From contig CAYOBW010000017.1 of NCBI GenBank assembly GCA_964402115.1, positions 1 through 49,704 of the forward strand: DNA of 49,704 nt. The letters are read 5' to 3'. Shown in pieces: positions 34,422 through 43,421 of the stretch. The notes beneath the pieces were generated by a model that worked only from the letters and a program-made list of their open reading frames with translations, was not told the origin of the DNA and made no database searches. The stretch comes from CAYOBW01 sp964402115. GTDB taxonomy: Bacteria; Verrucomicrobiota; Kiritimatiellia; UBA8416; CAYOBW01. Positions within the stretch are counted from its first letter, which is position 1. The number at the start of each line of letters is the position of its first letter. Position numbers and translations under genes: made by a program.

Positions 34422-36878
34422 TCAACCGCGCGACGGCTGGAAGCAAATGGCCACGGTTTCGGCAAACGTCCGCACAAACCGCACGCGCAGGCCCTTCCGG
34501 ATGTGGGCCGGCAGTTCCTCGAAATCCTTGCGATTGCCCTCTGGCAGCACCAGTTCCCGGAGGCCCGTACGCCGCGCGGCCAGGGTCTTTTCCTTGACTC
34601 CTCCGACCGGTGTCACCAGCCCCTTCAGCGTTAGCTCGCCGGTCATGGCCAACCCGCCCCGCACCGCCTCGTTGCGCGCCAGAGAGTAGAGTGCGCAGGC
34701 CATGGTGATGCCGGCCGAAGGACCATCCTTGGGTGTCGCGCCGGCCGGCACGTGCAGGTGAATGTAGTGTTCCTCGAAGAACTTCCGCGCCGCCTCGTCC
34801 TCATCCAGGTAGGACCTGACGAAGGTGAAGGCGATCTCCGACGACTCGATCATGACGTTGCCGAGCTGCCCGGTCTGCTTGAAGCCGCCCTTGTTGGTGT
34901 GCACCTTGGTGGCCTCGACGTACAGGGTCTCCCCCCCGAGGCTGGTCCAGGCCAGGCCCGTCACCACGCCCGGCACGGGCGTCGGGTAAAGCGGTTCGTC
35001 GGTGAACGAACGCTTGCCCAGGTAGCCGGCCACGTCGCCGGCTTCGAGGCGCACGGCCGTTTTCGCCCCTCCCACAAGCTCCTTCACGACCTTGCGAATC
35101 ACCTTCTTGATGTGGTTCTCCAGGCTCCGCACGCCCGGCTCGCGGGCATACCCGTCCGCCATCTCGCGCAGGGCTCCCGCCGTGATCGTGACCTGTCTGC
35201 GCTTCACCCCGTGCGCCTTGAGCTGCTTGGGCACGAGAAAACGCCGGCCGATCTCCAGCTTCTCCTTGAGCATGTAGCCCGCCAGCTTGATCACCTCCAT
35301 CCGGTCCAGCAGCGGACGGGGTATCGTGTCGAGCTGGTTCGCCGTACAGATGAAAAACACGTTCGAGAGATCGAATCGCACGTCGAGGTAATGGTCGAGG
35401 AAGTCCCGGTTCTGCTCGGGGTCCAGCACCTCCAGCAGGGCGGAAGCCGGGTCCCCCTGATAACTGGCGCCGATCTTGTCCACTTCGTCGAGCATGATGA
35501 CCGGGTTGGAGCACTTACACACCTTGATGGCCTGGATGAACTTCCCCGGCAGCGCCCCGATGTACGTGCGCCGATGCCCCTTGATCTCGGCCTCGTCGCG
35601 CATGCCGCCCAGCGAAAAACGGTAGAACGTGCGCCCGATGCTGCGGGCTATGGACTGCCCGATGGAGGTCTTGCCCACGCCCGGGGGCCCCACGAAGCAG
35701 AGAATGGAACCGGAGATCTTGCCCTTCAGCGAGCCAACGGCCAGGAACTCCAGGATGCGTTCCTTCACGTCTTCCAGTCCGTAGTGATCCTGGTTCAGGA
35801 TCTTCCCCGCCCGGACCAAGTCGTAGTTGTCAGGCGTACAGATCCCCCAAGGCAACCCGGTCAGCCAATCCAGGTACGTCCGGGTGACATGGAACTCGGG
35901 CGAGGACGGCTCGATCAGGCGCAACTTATCCAGCTCCTCCTGGATGCGTTCGCCAGCCTCGGCGGGAAGCGTGAGCGTGGTCAGCCGCTTCTCGAAGCGC
36001 TCCACCTCCGTCTCCTTGCCTTCCTTCTCGATGCCCAGCTCCTTCTTGATCGCCTTCAACTGCTCGCGCAGGAAGAACTCGCGCTGCTGCTTGCTCAGCT
36101 TCTCTTCGATCTGCTTGCCGATGCGCACCTGGATCTTGGAGATGTCGATCTCCTTCTTGATCAACACCAGGGCCTTGCGCAGCCGCTCCCGGATACTGAC
36201 GGTTTCAAGCACCTCCTGCAGTTCACGTCCGCTTGCCGAGGTCAGCGCCGCGGCGAAATCCGCAAGACGTCCGGGGTCACCCAGGCTCGACTGGGTCATG
36301 AAAAGGCTCAGCTCCTCCTTGTGCAAGGGGTTGAGCTGGATCAGCTCCTTGATGCTGCGCACGACTGACAGCGAGTAGGCTTTCAGTTCGTCGTTGGCCG
36401 TCATCTCGGTCTCGATGACGTACGAGACCTCCGCCAGAACATAGGGCGCGTCCTGCACGATGCGCTCGATGCGGATACGGTCCAGGACCCCGATGATAAA
36501 CTGCACGGCGATGGGTTTGCCGTTCTCACCCGCCAGCTGCGCCATGTGCAGGATTTCCGCAACGACACCCACCACGCACAAGTCCCGCCCCGCCGGGGAC
36601 TCGGTCGGGGAGGCATCGTCAGCGTGTCGCCGCAGCACCAGGCCGATCACCTTCTGCTGCGCTTGCACCGTCTCGACCAGCACCTGCACGAGCGGTGCAT
36701 CGTCTATGACCATCGGCACCGTGAGCTTGGGGAATAGCGGGCGATGCTGCAGAGGAATGATGGGCAAAACCGTCGGTCGTACGTCCCTGGCCAGGACGAT
36801 GTCCTGATCCCCCGCCACCCGCTGCGAACCCGACGGCGGCAACGTCTCTTTAGCCGTCCCATTTGACTCGTCAGCCAT
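34422..36878 (-). CDS. lon: ATP-dependent Lon protease
   Basis: An 818-residue cytoplasmic AAA+ serine protease that degrades misfolded and regulatory proteins. The N-terminal substrate-binding domain (about residues 35-230, LPIIPLQHRPLFPKLTVPM) is followed by a coiled coil (KQQREFFLREQLKAIKKELG), Walker A GPPGVGKT (about 395), Walker B MLDEVDK, and the protease domain with the catalytic Ser in PKDGPSAGITMA (about 719) and Lys in GGVKEKTLAA (about 762). ATG 36878 is used; the frame from 36932 overlaps the upstream gene. It is preceded by 10 bp from a PAS-domain gene on the same strand, so the two are probably co-transcribed. Confidence 0.97.
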   Translation of the reverse strand: MADESNGTAKETLPPSGSQRVAGDQDIVLARDVRPTVLPIIPLQHRPLFPKLTVPMVIDDAPLVQVLVETVQAQQKVIGLVLRRHADDASPTESPAGRDLCVVGVVAEILHMAQLAGENGKPIAVQFIIGVLDRIRIERIVQDAPYVLAEVSYVIETEMTANDELKAYSLSVVRSIKELIQLNPLHKEELSLFMTQSSLGDPGRLADFAAALTSASGRELQEVLETVSIRERLRKALVLIKKEIDISKIQVRIGKQIEEKLSKQQREFFLREQLKAIKKELGIEKEGKETEVERFEKRLTTLTLPAEAGERIQEELDKLRLIEPSSPEFHVTRTYLDWLTGLPWGICTPDNYDLVRAGKILNQDHYGLEDVKERILEFLAVGSLKGKISGSILCFVGPPGVGKTSIGQSIARSIGRTFYRFSLGGMRDEAEIKGHRRTYIGALPGKFIQAIKVCKCSNPVIMLDEVDKIGASYQGDPASALLEVLDPEQNRDFLDHYLDVRFDLSNVFFICTANQLDTIPRPLLDRMEVIKLAGYMLKEKLEIGRRFLVPKQLKAHGVKRRQVTITAGALREMADGYAREPGVRSLENHIKKVIRKVVKELVGGAKTAVRLEAGDVAGYLGKRSFTDEPLYPTPVPGVVTGLAWTSLGGETLYVEATKVHTNKGGFKQTGQLGNVMIESSEIAFTFVRSYLDEDEAARKFFEEHYIHLHVPAGATPKDGPSAGITMACALYSLARNEAVRGGLAMTGELTLKGLVTPVGGVKEKTLAARRTGLRELVLPEGNRKDFEELPAHIRKGLRVRFVRTFAETVAICFQPSRG

Positions 36879-36888
36879 GGTCCTGCTC

Positions 36889-38076
36889 TCAGATCTGGAG
36901 GATGCGCGAAGCGTCGCCACCCGTTGTTTCACCCGGCTTGTCCGACACCAGGTACGAGGTGGTCCGGTAGCCTTCCACGCGATTCAGACGGTGCAGGACG
37001 GTTGTCAGCGTCTCGATCGCTTGGGCACTGGACGCCACGAGTTCGCGCTCCCGCTCGCCCAGTTCCGCCGCGGGACGGTTGAGCACTTCGAGATTCGCCA
37101 GCAGCACGGTGGCCGGCTGGCCCAGGTGATGGGTCACGGCCCCCAGGATCTCCCAGACAACACGGTGCCGCTCCGCCTCACGCTCGGCCTTCTCCGCGCG
37201 CAGGCGATCGCTGACGTCCACCACGGAGAGCACGACGCCCACCGTATCGCCGTCGGAGTTGCGATTGCGCGCCGCGGATACCTGCACGTTGAACTCACTG
37301 CCATCGAGCCGTCGCGCGATAAGGATGCCTGACCACGTGGGAAACTGCGTCATGACGCTGGCCAGCATCTCCCGGACGGCCTGTTCGTCGCTGAACAGGC
37401 TCGGCACGCTCACGTCGAGCAGGGACTCGACATTGTCCATTCCCCACATCGCCGCCATGGCGGGGTTGACATACTCCAGGGCGGCCGCGGCATCGGCGAC
37501 GGCAATGCCCCCGCCGGAGTTCTGCAGGGCATTGTGCTCCGTGCGCAACATCTCCTCGGCTTGGTGTCTCGCCGTGATGTCACGAATAAAGAACCCCAGG
37601 TGCAGCGTGCCCAGGCGCAACCGGTTGACAGCGATCTCAGCCGGAAAGAGCGAGTTGTCGCGCCGCACGCCATACGCCTGCAGTACAGTCAGCCGCTGCC
37701 CCTCGAGATTTTGCCAAAGCGTCTCCACCAGTGCGGCGTCCGCGCCTGAGATGAGGTCCAGCACGCTCAGCTGCAGGAACTGCTGCCGGCTGTAGCCGAG
37801 CACGTCGAGCGCACGCTCGTTGACCTCCACTATCTGGCCTGTCCGATTCGTCAGAATAGCCGCGTCGTAGATGCTGTTCAGAAGTTCGCGGTAGGCATCC
37901 TTCTCGCCGGAAAACGTCGTTTCCACCGGCGCGCCCGCAGCGCGCCGCCGACTCTGCTGAGCAGCTATCACCAACCGGCGGGGCCGCTCTGTCCCCTGCT
38001 CGTTCGGCACATCCGGAATCAGATCGATCCGAATCGTCCGCGAATGCTTGACTTCCTCGGCTGCCATCTGCGCCAT
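36889..38076 (-). CDS. Two-PAS protein with histidine-kinase-like dimerisation helix but no ATPase domain
   Basis: 395 residues. Two PAS domains lie at about residues 60-180 (AILTNRTGQIVEVNERALDVLGYSRQQF, with a C-terminal PAC-like ITARHQAEEM) and about 185-295 (GIAVADAAAALEYVNPAM). A helix with AVTHHLGQPATVLLANLEVL follows (about 315-335); it resembles the DHp phospho-accepting His box. No N, G1 or G2 box of an ATP-binding domain appears before the stop. It could be an orphan sensor, a scaffold or the truncated half of a kinase. GAGGGGGGTGG lies just before ATG 38076. Ten base pairs separate it from lon. No membrane segment is present, so it is cytoplasmic. Confidence 0.85.
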   Translation of the reverse strand: MAQMAAEEVKHSRTIRIDLIPDVPNEQGTERPRRLVIAAQQSRRRAAGAPVETTFSGEKDAYRELLNSIYDAAILTNRTGQIVEVNERALDVLGYSRQQFLQLSVLDLISGADAALVETLWQNLEGQRLTVLQAYGVRRDNSLFPAEIAVNRLRLGTLHLGFFIRDITARHQAEEMLRTEHNALQNSGGGIAVADAAAALEYVNPAMAAMWGMDNVESLLDVSVPSLFSDEQAVREMLASVMTQFPTWSGILIARRLDGSEFNVQVSAARNRNSDGDTVGVVLSVVDVSDRLRAEKAEREAERHRVVWEILGAVTHHLGQPATVLLANLEVLNRPAAELGERERELVASSAQAIETLTTVLHRLNRVEGYRTTSYLVSDKPGETTGGDASRILQI

Positions 38077-38226
38077 CCACCCCCCTCGATCAACCGCACT
38101 TCCCGATACCCAAGCCCCACACCCGGCTCACCCGCTTGGGCTGAATCCACCCGAATCCAACGATGAAATCAGCACCCCCTGCATCTGTCACGGAAATAAT
38201 GCCACGAATGGACAACTTGATACGAG

Positions 38227-38279
38227 ACCCTGATTGAATGCTCAGTCATACCCTGATGAGTGTGCGATTCTATCAGGGT
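38227..38279. promoter_or_regulatory. Three ACCCTGAT boxes upstream of the PAS-lon operon
   Basis: ACCCTGAT occurs at 38227-38234 and 38250-38257, and its complement ATCAGGGT at 38272-38279. The last two form an inverted repeat with a 14-bp centre. They sit 150-200 bp upstream of the PAS gene and 31-83 bp downstream of the panC stop. They could be an operator for the PAS-lon operon. The centre spacing is too wide for a good terminator hairpin and no T-run follows. Confidence 0.35.
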
Positions 38280-38309
38280 CCACGGGGCGCCCCCCTGCCT
38301 GTCTGACTG

Positions 38310-39164
38310 TCAAGGTGACGGCAGCCCCACAACCGTGTTGTCTATCAACCGGGTGGCGCCGACGCGCGCCGCCAACGCCAGCAGTACAGGCGCATCAACC
38401 CGTTCTACGGGCTGGAGGGTCATCGCGTCAACCGCTGTCACGTACTCGGGTGCCACGCCCGGCGCAGCCAGCAGGATCTCCCGCATCGCGCGCACCAAGC
38501 TCGCGCAGTCCTTCACCCCCTGCCCCACCAGCCCCTCCGCCGCACGCAGGGCACGGTTTAGCGACAACGCCGCCTGGCGTTCTCCCGGACACAGGTACGC
38601 GTTGCGCGAACTCAGGGCCAACCCATCCGGCTCGCGCAGCGTAGGCACAACCACCAGCTCGATCGGGTAGTCCAGGTCGCGTACGAGCCGCCGGATCACG
38701 GCCACCTGCTGGGCATCCTTCTGACCGAAGACGGCGACGTCCGGGCGGGCGCTGTTGAAAAGCTTGGCGACGACGGTCAGCACGCCGCGAAAGTGACCCG
38801 GCCGCGACGCCCCGCACAGCCCTTGCGACAGGGCGACCTCATCGATGTGCACACTCCTGTCCCCGGCGTACATGACCGCAACGGGCGGACAGAAGACAGC
38901 GTCTGCTCCAGCCGTCTCGCAGAGTGCCAGATCGCGCGCCAGATTGCGCGGGTAGCGGGTGAAATCCTCGCCAGGGCCGAACTGCAAGGGGTTTACGAAA
39001 ATGCTGACCACCACGCGCCCGGCCGCCGCGCGTGCAGCCGCCACCAACGCCATGTGCCCCTCGTGCAGGGCTCCCATGGTCGGAACGAGGGCCACGCGGT
39101 CACCGTCGGCCTGCCAGGCCCGTGATTGCGCCTGCATGACGGCAACCGATTCAATGACGATCAT
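38310..39164 (-). CDS. panC: Pantoate-beta-alanine ligase
   Basis: A 284-residue enzyme of coenzyme A synthesis that joins pantoate and beta-alanine using ATP. The HIGH-like motif PTMGALHEGHMAL (about residues 28-40), FVNPLQFGPGEDFTRYPR, HFRGVLTVVAKLFN, FGQKDAQQ and the KMSKS-equivalent ALSSRNAYL are all present. The length is as usual. It is on the minus strand, downstream of the response-regulator gene. Confidence 0.97.
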   Translation of the reverse strand: MIVIESVAVMQAQSRAWQADGDRVALVPTMGALHEGHMALVAAARAAAGRVVVSIFVNPLQFGPGEDFTRYPRNLARDLALCETAGADAVFCPPVAVMYAGDRSVHIDEVALSQGLCGASRPGHFRGVLTVVAKLFNSARPDVAVFGQKDAQQVAVIRRLVRDLDYPIELVVVPTLREPDGLALSSRNAYLCPGERQAALSLNRALRAAEGLVGQGVKDCASLVRAMREILLAAPGVAPEYVTAVDAMTLQPVERVDAPVLLALAARVGATRLIDNTVVGLPSP

Positions 39165-39262
39165 ATCGCGAAGTCCACTCCTTCACGCCAACCGCCAACC
39201 GCCCGCCAGCGGGAATGCAGGGTGTTCGGACCGGCAACGTGCCAGACGGCACAGCGCCGCAT

Positions 39263-39787
39263 TCAGGACAGTCTGCTGCGCACCGTGCGGGTCAGTAAGT
39301 CGGCCCCGATCGGCTTCGAGAGCAGGCAATGACGCGGGTCCGATGCGACAGCTCGACTGACCGAAGACGGCGGCGCAAAGCCCGTGCAGAAGACCACCGA
39401 TGGCGGCAGCCAGCCCTTCTCCCGACACAGATCCATGATGTTCCCGAACGCCTGGCGGCCATCCATGACCGGCATGCAGAGGTCCATCAGCACCACGGCG
39501 TGATGGCGCTGTTCGAACGCTTTGACAGCCTCCGCGCCATTGCCAACAGCTTCCACCCGGAAATCGGCGAACGCATGCCGCAACACAGACTCGAACACGC
39601 AACGCACATGCTCATCGTCATCGACGACGAGAATCTGCTGCGAATCGCACGGCACAAGCCCGCACAAGTCCGCCAGCGCAGGCCCATCGGCCGGGCGCTG
39701 CACAACGCACGCCGCTGACTCTTCCGCCCTTGTATCGGCAAGGCATCCCAACCTATCCAGCACGCCGCACGCGAAATAAGCACTCAT
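39263..39787 (-). CDS. Single-domain response regulator (receiver)
   Basis: A 174-residue protein. The first 45 residues are a Cys-containing extension with no known match. The receiver domain starts QQILVVDDDEHVR, with the phosphoacceptor Asp in VVLMDLCMPVMDG, a conserved-Thr region FCTGF and the switch Lys in LLSKPIG. There is no output domain, so it acts by protein contact, as CheY-like regulators do. It lies 98 bp upstream of panC on the same strand. AGGATAG is the ribosome-site candidate. Confidence 0.88.
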   Translation of the reverse strand: MSAYFACGVLDRLGCLADTRAEESAACVVQRPADGPALADLCGLVPCDSQQILVVDDDEHVRCVFESVLRHAFADFRVEAVGNGAEAVKAFEQRHHAVVLMDLCMPVMDGRQAFGNIMDLCREKGWLPPSVVFCTGFAPPSSVSRAVASDPRHCLLSKPIGADLLTRTVRSRLS

Positions 39788-40048
39788 GAAGGGCTATCCT
39801 GCCTCCGATTCTACTCACGCCAGCCAGCCACGCAACAGGCTCCGCACCCGTCCGGAGCCATGCTGTCTAGCGCGAAGCTCGCCCGGCTGTAATAAGATGT
39901 AAACAGACTATAGCATAACCTGCGAAACCGCAAGCACTCAAAACAGACTCAAAACAGCGCCCCGCGGATTGGCCGCGCTCAATCCCGGCTTGCCATCGAC
40001 CCGACCCGTCCGCTACCGTGCGCGCCTTTGGCCGGGTCGGTCACGGTT

Positions 40049-40948
40049 ATGTGGATATACCTGTCACTCTTGTCGGCTGTGCTGCTTGGCTGCTACGACG
40101 TGGTCAAGAAGCATGCGGTCCGCTCCAACGCCGTGATTCCCGTCCTGTTCGTTTCCTCCGCGGCAGGCTTTCTCGTGCTTTGCCCGCTGTTGCTCCTTTC
40201 GAGCCTGGCGCCAGCCGTCGCACTCCGCTGGGGAGTTCCGGTGACCGCGCTGCCGCCGCAGGGCCATCTGCTGCTCGCCGGCAAAGCTCTGCTAGTTGGC
40301 ACCTCCTGGCTGTTCGCGTACTTCGCCATGAAGCACCTGCCGATCACCCTGGTCTCGCCCGTGCGCGCCTCGCAACCGGTCTGGACGATGCTCGGCGCCC
40401 TGCTTATCTTCGCGGAGCGCCCCGGCCCCCTGCAGTGGCTGGGGTTCCTGCTGATTACCGTCTCCTACTTCGCGCTCATGCGGACGGGCCGCGCGGAGGG
40501 CATTCGCTTCCACGCGAACCGCTGGGTCTTCTGCATCTTCGCCGCGACGGCGTTGGGCGCGCTCAGCGCCCTCTACGACAAGTGGCTGCTCCAACAGGCC
40601 GGGATCCCCCCGCTGACCGTGCAGGTCTGGTTCGCCTTCTACCTGACGTGGTTCGTACTCGTGCTCCTGGCGGCCGCCTGGTACCCCGTCCGACGCGCCG
40701 CGCCGTTCGCCTGGCGCTGGAGCGCCCCCCTGACCGGGATTCTGCTCGTGCTTTCCGACTTCGTCTACTTCCACGCCGTCGCACAACCGGAGGCCCTGAT
40801 CTCGATGGTCTCGCCCCTGCGCCGCAGCGGCGCGGTGCTGGCCTTTGTGGCCGGCGGCCTGCTGTACCAGGAACAGAACAAGCGCCGCAAGGCCCTGGCC
40901 TTGGCCGGCGTGCTGGCGGGCGTCGTGCTGATTGCCTGCCGTCACTGA
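40049..40948 (+). CDS. EamA/DMT-family transporter
   Basis: A 299-residue inner-membrane protein of ten predicted helices, made of two EamA repeats. The start at ATG 40049 (MWIYLSLLSAVLLGCYDV) is preferred over a TTG at 40028. Repeats are visible as LPITLVSPVRASQPVWTMLGALLIFAERP and QPEALISMVSPLRRSGAVLAF, each ending with a re-entrant glycine/proline motif. Members export amino acids, nucleotide sugars or metabolites. The substrate is unknown. The next gene is 17 bp downstream. Confidence 0.9.
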   Translation: MWIYLSLLSAVLLGCYDVVKKHAVRSNAVIPVLFVSSAAGFLVLCPLLLLSSLAPAVALRWGVPVTALPPQGHLLLAGKALLVGTSWLFAYFAMKHLPITLVSPVRASQPVWTMLGALLIFAERPGPLQWLGFLLITVSYFALMRTGRAEGIRFHANRWVFCIFAATALGALSALYDKWLLQQAGIPPLTVQVWFAFYLTWFVLVLLAAAWYPVRRAAPFAWRWSAPLTGILLVLSDFVYFHAVAQPEALISMVSPLRRSGAVLAFVAGGLLYQEQNKRRKALALAGVLAGVVLIACRH

Positions 40949-40965
40949 TAAGGGAGGGGCTGAAG

Positions 40966-41832
40966 ATGCATATCGGAGTGGCCGGACAAGGCATTATCGG
41001 GACACGCATGGCGGCCAACTGGCGTCGCGCCGGGCATGCGGTGCGCGTCTGGAATCGCACGCCACCGGCGACGCCGCCAGCGGACGGCACGCTGGCCGTC
41101 TCGCCGGCCGAACTGGCGGACTGGGCCGCGGTGGTCATGGTTGTCGTGGCGGACCCCCCGGCCGTGGACAGCGTGTTGGGGGGACCGCACGGGCTCGCGA
41201 CGGTGGACCTGCGCGGCAAGCTGATCCTGAACGCCACCACCGTGGACGCGGCGACCAGCCAGCGGGCAGCTGCCGCCGTGGCGGCCGCCGGCGGGGCGTT
41301 CCTCGAGACCCCCTTCACCGGCAGCAAGGCCGCGGCTGAGGCCGGCAAACTGGTCTTCTTCACCGGCGGCGACGGCGAGGCCCTGGCCCGCGCGGAACCG
41401 CTGCTGCTGCAGACCGGCGCGCGGGTCTTTCACTTCGGCCCCGTGGGGCGCGCCTCCGATGTGAAGCTCGCGTTCAACCTGATGCTCGCCAACCAGATGC
41501 AGGCGCTGGCGGAAGGCTTCCGGTTCGCGCAGTTGGCCGGCGTGGATCTCGACACCTTCACCGCCGCCTACCGGCTGAACGCGGGCTGGTGCGGACTGGC
41601 CGAGATGAAGCTGCCCAAGCTGCGGGAGCGGGACTTCGCGCCACACTTCTCGCTGAAGCACATGGACAAGGACCTCAGGCTGGCGCTGGAACGGGCCGTC
41701 GCGCTCGACGCGCGCCTGCCGCACACCCGCCACGTCAAGCACCTCTTCACCGAGGCCATGAACCGCGGGTGGGGTGAGGAGGATTTCGCGGTGCTCTATC
41801 GCACGCTGCTGGACGCCGGCGCGTCAACCTGA
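40966..41832 (+). CDS. 3-hydroxyisobutyrate dehydrogenase-family NAD(P)-binding oxidoreductase
   Basis: A 288-residue beta-hydroxyacid dehydrogenase-like enzyme. It begins with the Rossmann loop IGVAGQGIIGTRMAANWRRAGHAVRVWNRT. The substrate/catalytic segment is ETPFTGSKAAAEAGKLVFFTGG, with Gly-Ser and the catalytic Lys in LKHMDKDLRLALE. GPVGRASDVKLAFNLMLANQM is the family's helix motif. It resembles glyoxylate/succinic-semialdehyde reductases (GLYR type). AGGGAGGGG precedes ATG 40966. It follows the EamA gene on the same strand and ends just before tRNA-Arg, so it is the last host-like gene before the island. Confidence 0.93.
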   Translation: MHIGVAGQGIIGTRMAANWRRAGHAVRVWNRTPPATPPADGTLAVSPAELADWAAVVMVVVADPPAVDSVLGGPHGLATVDLRGKLILNATTVDAATSQRAAAAVAAAGGAFLETPFTGSKAAAEAGKLVFFTGGDGEALARAEPLLLQTGARVFHFGPVGRASDVKLAFNLMLANQMQALAEGFRFAQLAGVDLDTFTAAYRLNAGWCGLAEMKLPKLRERDFAPHFSLKHMDKDLRLALERAVALDARLPHTRHVKHLFTEAMNRGWGEEDFAVLYRTLLDAGAST

Positions 41833-41835
41833 AAG

Positions 41836-41912
41836 TGGTACCCCGGGCGCGGCTCGAACGCGCGACCTGCGGTTTAGGAAACCGCTGCTCTGTCCAACTG
41901 AGCTACCGGGGT
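41836..41912 (-). tRNA. tRNA-Arg (anticodon CCU)
   Basis: A minus-strand 77-nt tRNA. The acceptor stem ACCCCGG (41912-41906) pairs with CCGGGGT, with discriminator A and an encoded CCA at 41838-41836. The D arm is GCTCAGTTGGACAGAGC. The anticodon stem-loop GCGGTTTCCTAAACCGC has CCU. The T arm GCGCGTTCGAGCCGCGC follows. Its 5' end faces the integrase 75 bp away. Confidence 0.96.
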
Positions 41913-41987
41913 GTCAACGACTTACGACTTTTCCGAAATGCGCGCATGAAAGGAACATGAAAGAAAATCTTGCTCTCGTGCGCGTAC

Positions 41988-43208
41988 ATGCGCACTATCT
42001 ACGCCATGAAAGCGACGCGACGCAAGAGCATTCGTTACGCGGGATTCACCCTGCGGCGCATCCCGCGCACCGGTGGCCGGGAAGCCTGGCAAGTCGAACG
42101 CTGGGACGGCGACACCGGCCGCCACTGCCGCCGGGCATTCAAGACGCGAGCCGAGGCCGAAGGCTGGGCGGACCGCCAGCGGGCAGAGCTTGACGCCATC
42201 GGCCGGCAGGCCCACCAACTGACGGACCCGCAACGCGCCGACGCGGTAAAGGCCCTCGCCATCCTGAGCGGCGCCGCGACGCTCGAGGCCGCCGCCGCTT
42301 GCTGGATGCGCTACTACCGACCGCCGACGGGGGCCGCGACGTTCCGGGCGCTGGTCGGGCTGTACCTGGCCGATGCCGCGGCCCGCAACCTGCGGCAGAG
42401 ATCCCTGCAGGACCTCCGCAGCCGCCTGAGCCGTCCCTTCCCCGACTTCGGCGACGTGCCCGCCGCGGCGCTGGATGCCGCCACGCTGGACGGCTGGCTT
42501 GACGCGCAAGCCCTCACCCCGGCCAACCGGCGGAACTACCGCACCGTGTTCCACGGCGTGTTCACATGGGCGACGGAGAAGGGGCACACCCCGGACAACC
42601 CCGCCGCCGGGCTTCGCCGGGTGAAGGTCGAAACGGGCATGCCGGCAATCTTCACCCCCGCCGAAGTCGAGGCCATCATGCGCGCGGCCGAAGCGACCGA
42701 GCCGCGTGCGGTCCCCTACCTGGCCTTGGCGTTCTTCGCCGGCATCCGCCCGGCAGAGCTGGTCCGGTTGACGTGGCACGACGTTGACCTGGCCGCGGGC
42801 ATCGTCACCGTACGCCCTGAGCACGCCAAGAAACGGCGCTCCCGGATCATCGCTCTTGCCGTCAACGCCCGGCGCTGGCTGACCGCCTACCGCCCGCAGG
42901 GGGCCGCGGCCGGCGCCGGCATCGTATCGAGTGAGATGACCCTGCGGCGCCTGATGCGGGAGGTACGCAAGGCGTCCGGGCTGCGGACCTGGCCGCCGGA
43001 CGTGGCGCGCCATTGCTTCGGCTCTTTCCACCTCGCCTTGCACGGCGACATATCGCGGACCTGCTTGGACATGGGGCACACGGGCCCGGGCGTTCTGTTC
43101 AACCACTATCGCAACCTCGCGACGAAAGAACAGGCCGCCGCATTCTTCGCGATTGACCCGGCGACGGAGCAGGCCGGCAAGGTGCTGACGTTCCGCGCGG
43201 CCGGGTGA
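41988..43208 (+). CDS. Tyrosine-family site-specific integrase
   Basis: A recombinase of about 406 residues. A short Arg-rich N-terminus (MRTIYAMKATRRKSIRYAGF) is followed by an Arm/SAM-like core-binding domain (about residues 90-185) and the catalytic domain. The catalytic residues appear as Arg in FFAGIRPAELVRLTW, a beta-turn Lys in EHAKKRRS, the Arg region DVARHCFGSFHLALHG, His in LDMGHTGPG and Tyr in NHYRNLA. ATG at 41988, ATG at 42006 and TTG at 41970 are alternative starts; none has a strong ribosome site. It reads away from the tRNA-Arg. Confidence 0.92.
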   Translation: MRTIYAMKATRRKSIRYAGFTLRRIPRTGGREAWQVERWDGDTGRHCRRAFKTRAEAEGWADRQRAELDAIGRQAHQLTDPQRADAVKALAILSGAATLEAAAACWMRYYRPPTGAATFRALVGLYLADAAARNLRQRSLQDLRSRLSRPFPDFGDVPAAALDAATLDGWLDAQALTPANRRNYRTVFHGVFTWATEKGHTPDNPAAGLRRVKVETGMPAIFTPAEVEAIMRAAEATEPRAVPYLALAFFAGIRPAELVRLTWHDVDLAAGIVTVRPEHAKKRRSRIIALAVNARRWLTAYRPQGAAAGAGIVSSEMTLRRLMREVRKASGLRTWPPDVARHCFGSFHLALHGDISRTCLDMGHTGPGVLFNHYRNLATKEQAAAFFAIDPATEQAGKVLTFRAAG

Positions 43209-43260
43209 CCACGTTTGACCCCGACCGGGAGGCCGGCCGGGGATTCTCACCGGGTGCGCC

Positions 43261-43404
43261 GTGGCGAAGGCGCCGCCCGTGGAGGAACTCGCCACGCTGG
43301 CCGGGAAGCTGGCCGCGGGCACGGCGCCGAAGGAACACAAGGCCCGCCTGCGGATGCTGGCCGCGAAGGTGCGAGATCGGAAATTGACTATATGCCAGAA
43401 CTGA
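43261..43404 (+). CDS. Small unknown ORF downstream of the integrase
   Basis: A GTG-started frame of 47 codons with high GC at third positions, reading MAKAPPVEELATLAGKLA and then KARLRMLAAKVRDRKLT. It is compact, basic and helical. No family is recognised, and other frames over this stretch are open too. Evidence for expression is only its position and codon pattern. Confidence 0.3.
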   Translation: MAKAPPVEELATLAGKLAAGTAPKEHKARLRMLAAKVRDRKLTICQN

Positions 43405-43421
43405 CATAGCATAGGGGCGAC

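Noticed and set aside
38250..38279. Intrinsic terminator of panC
   Set aside because: The stem is only 8 bp with a 14-nt loop and no T-run on the relevant strand.
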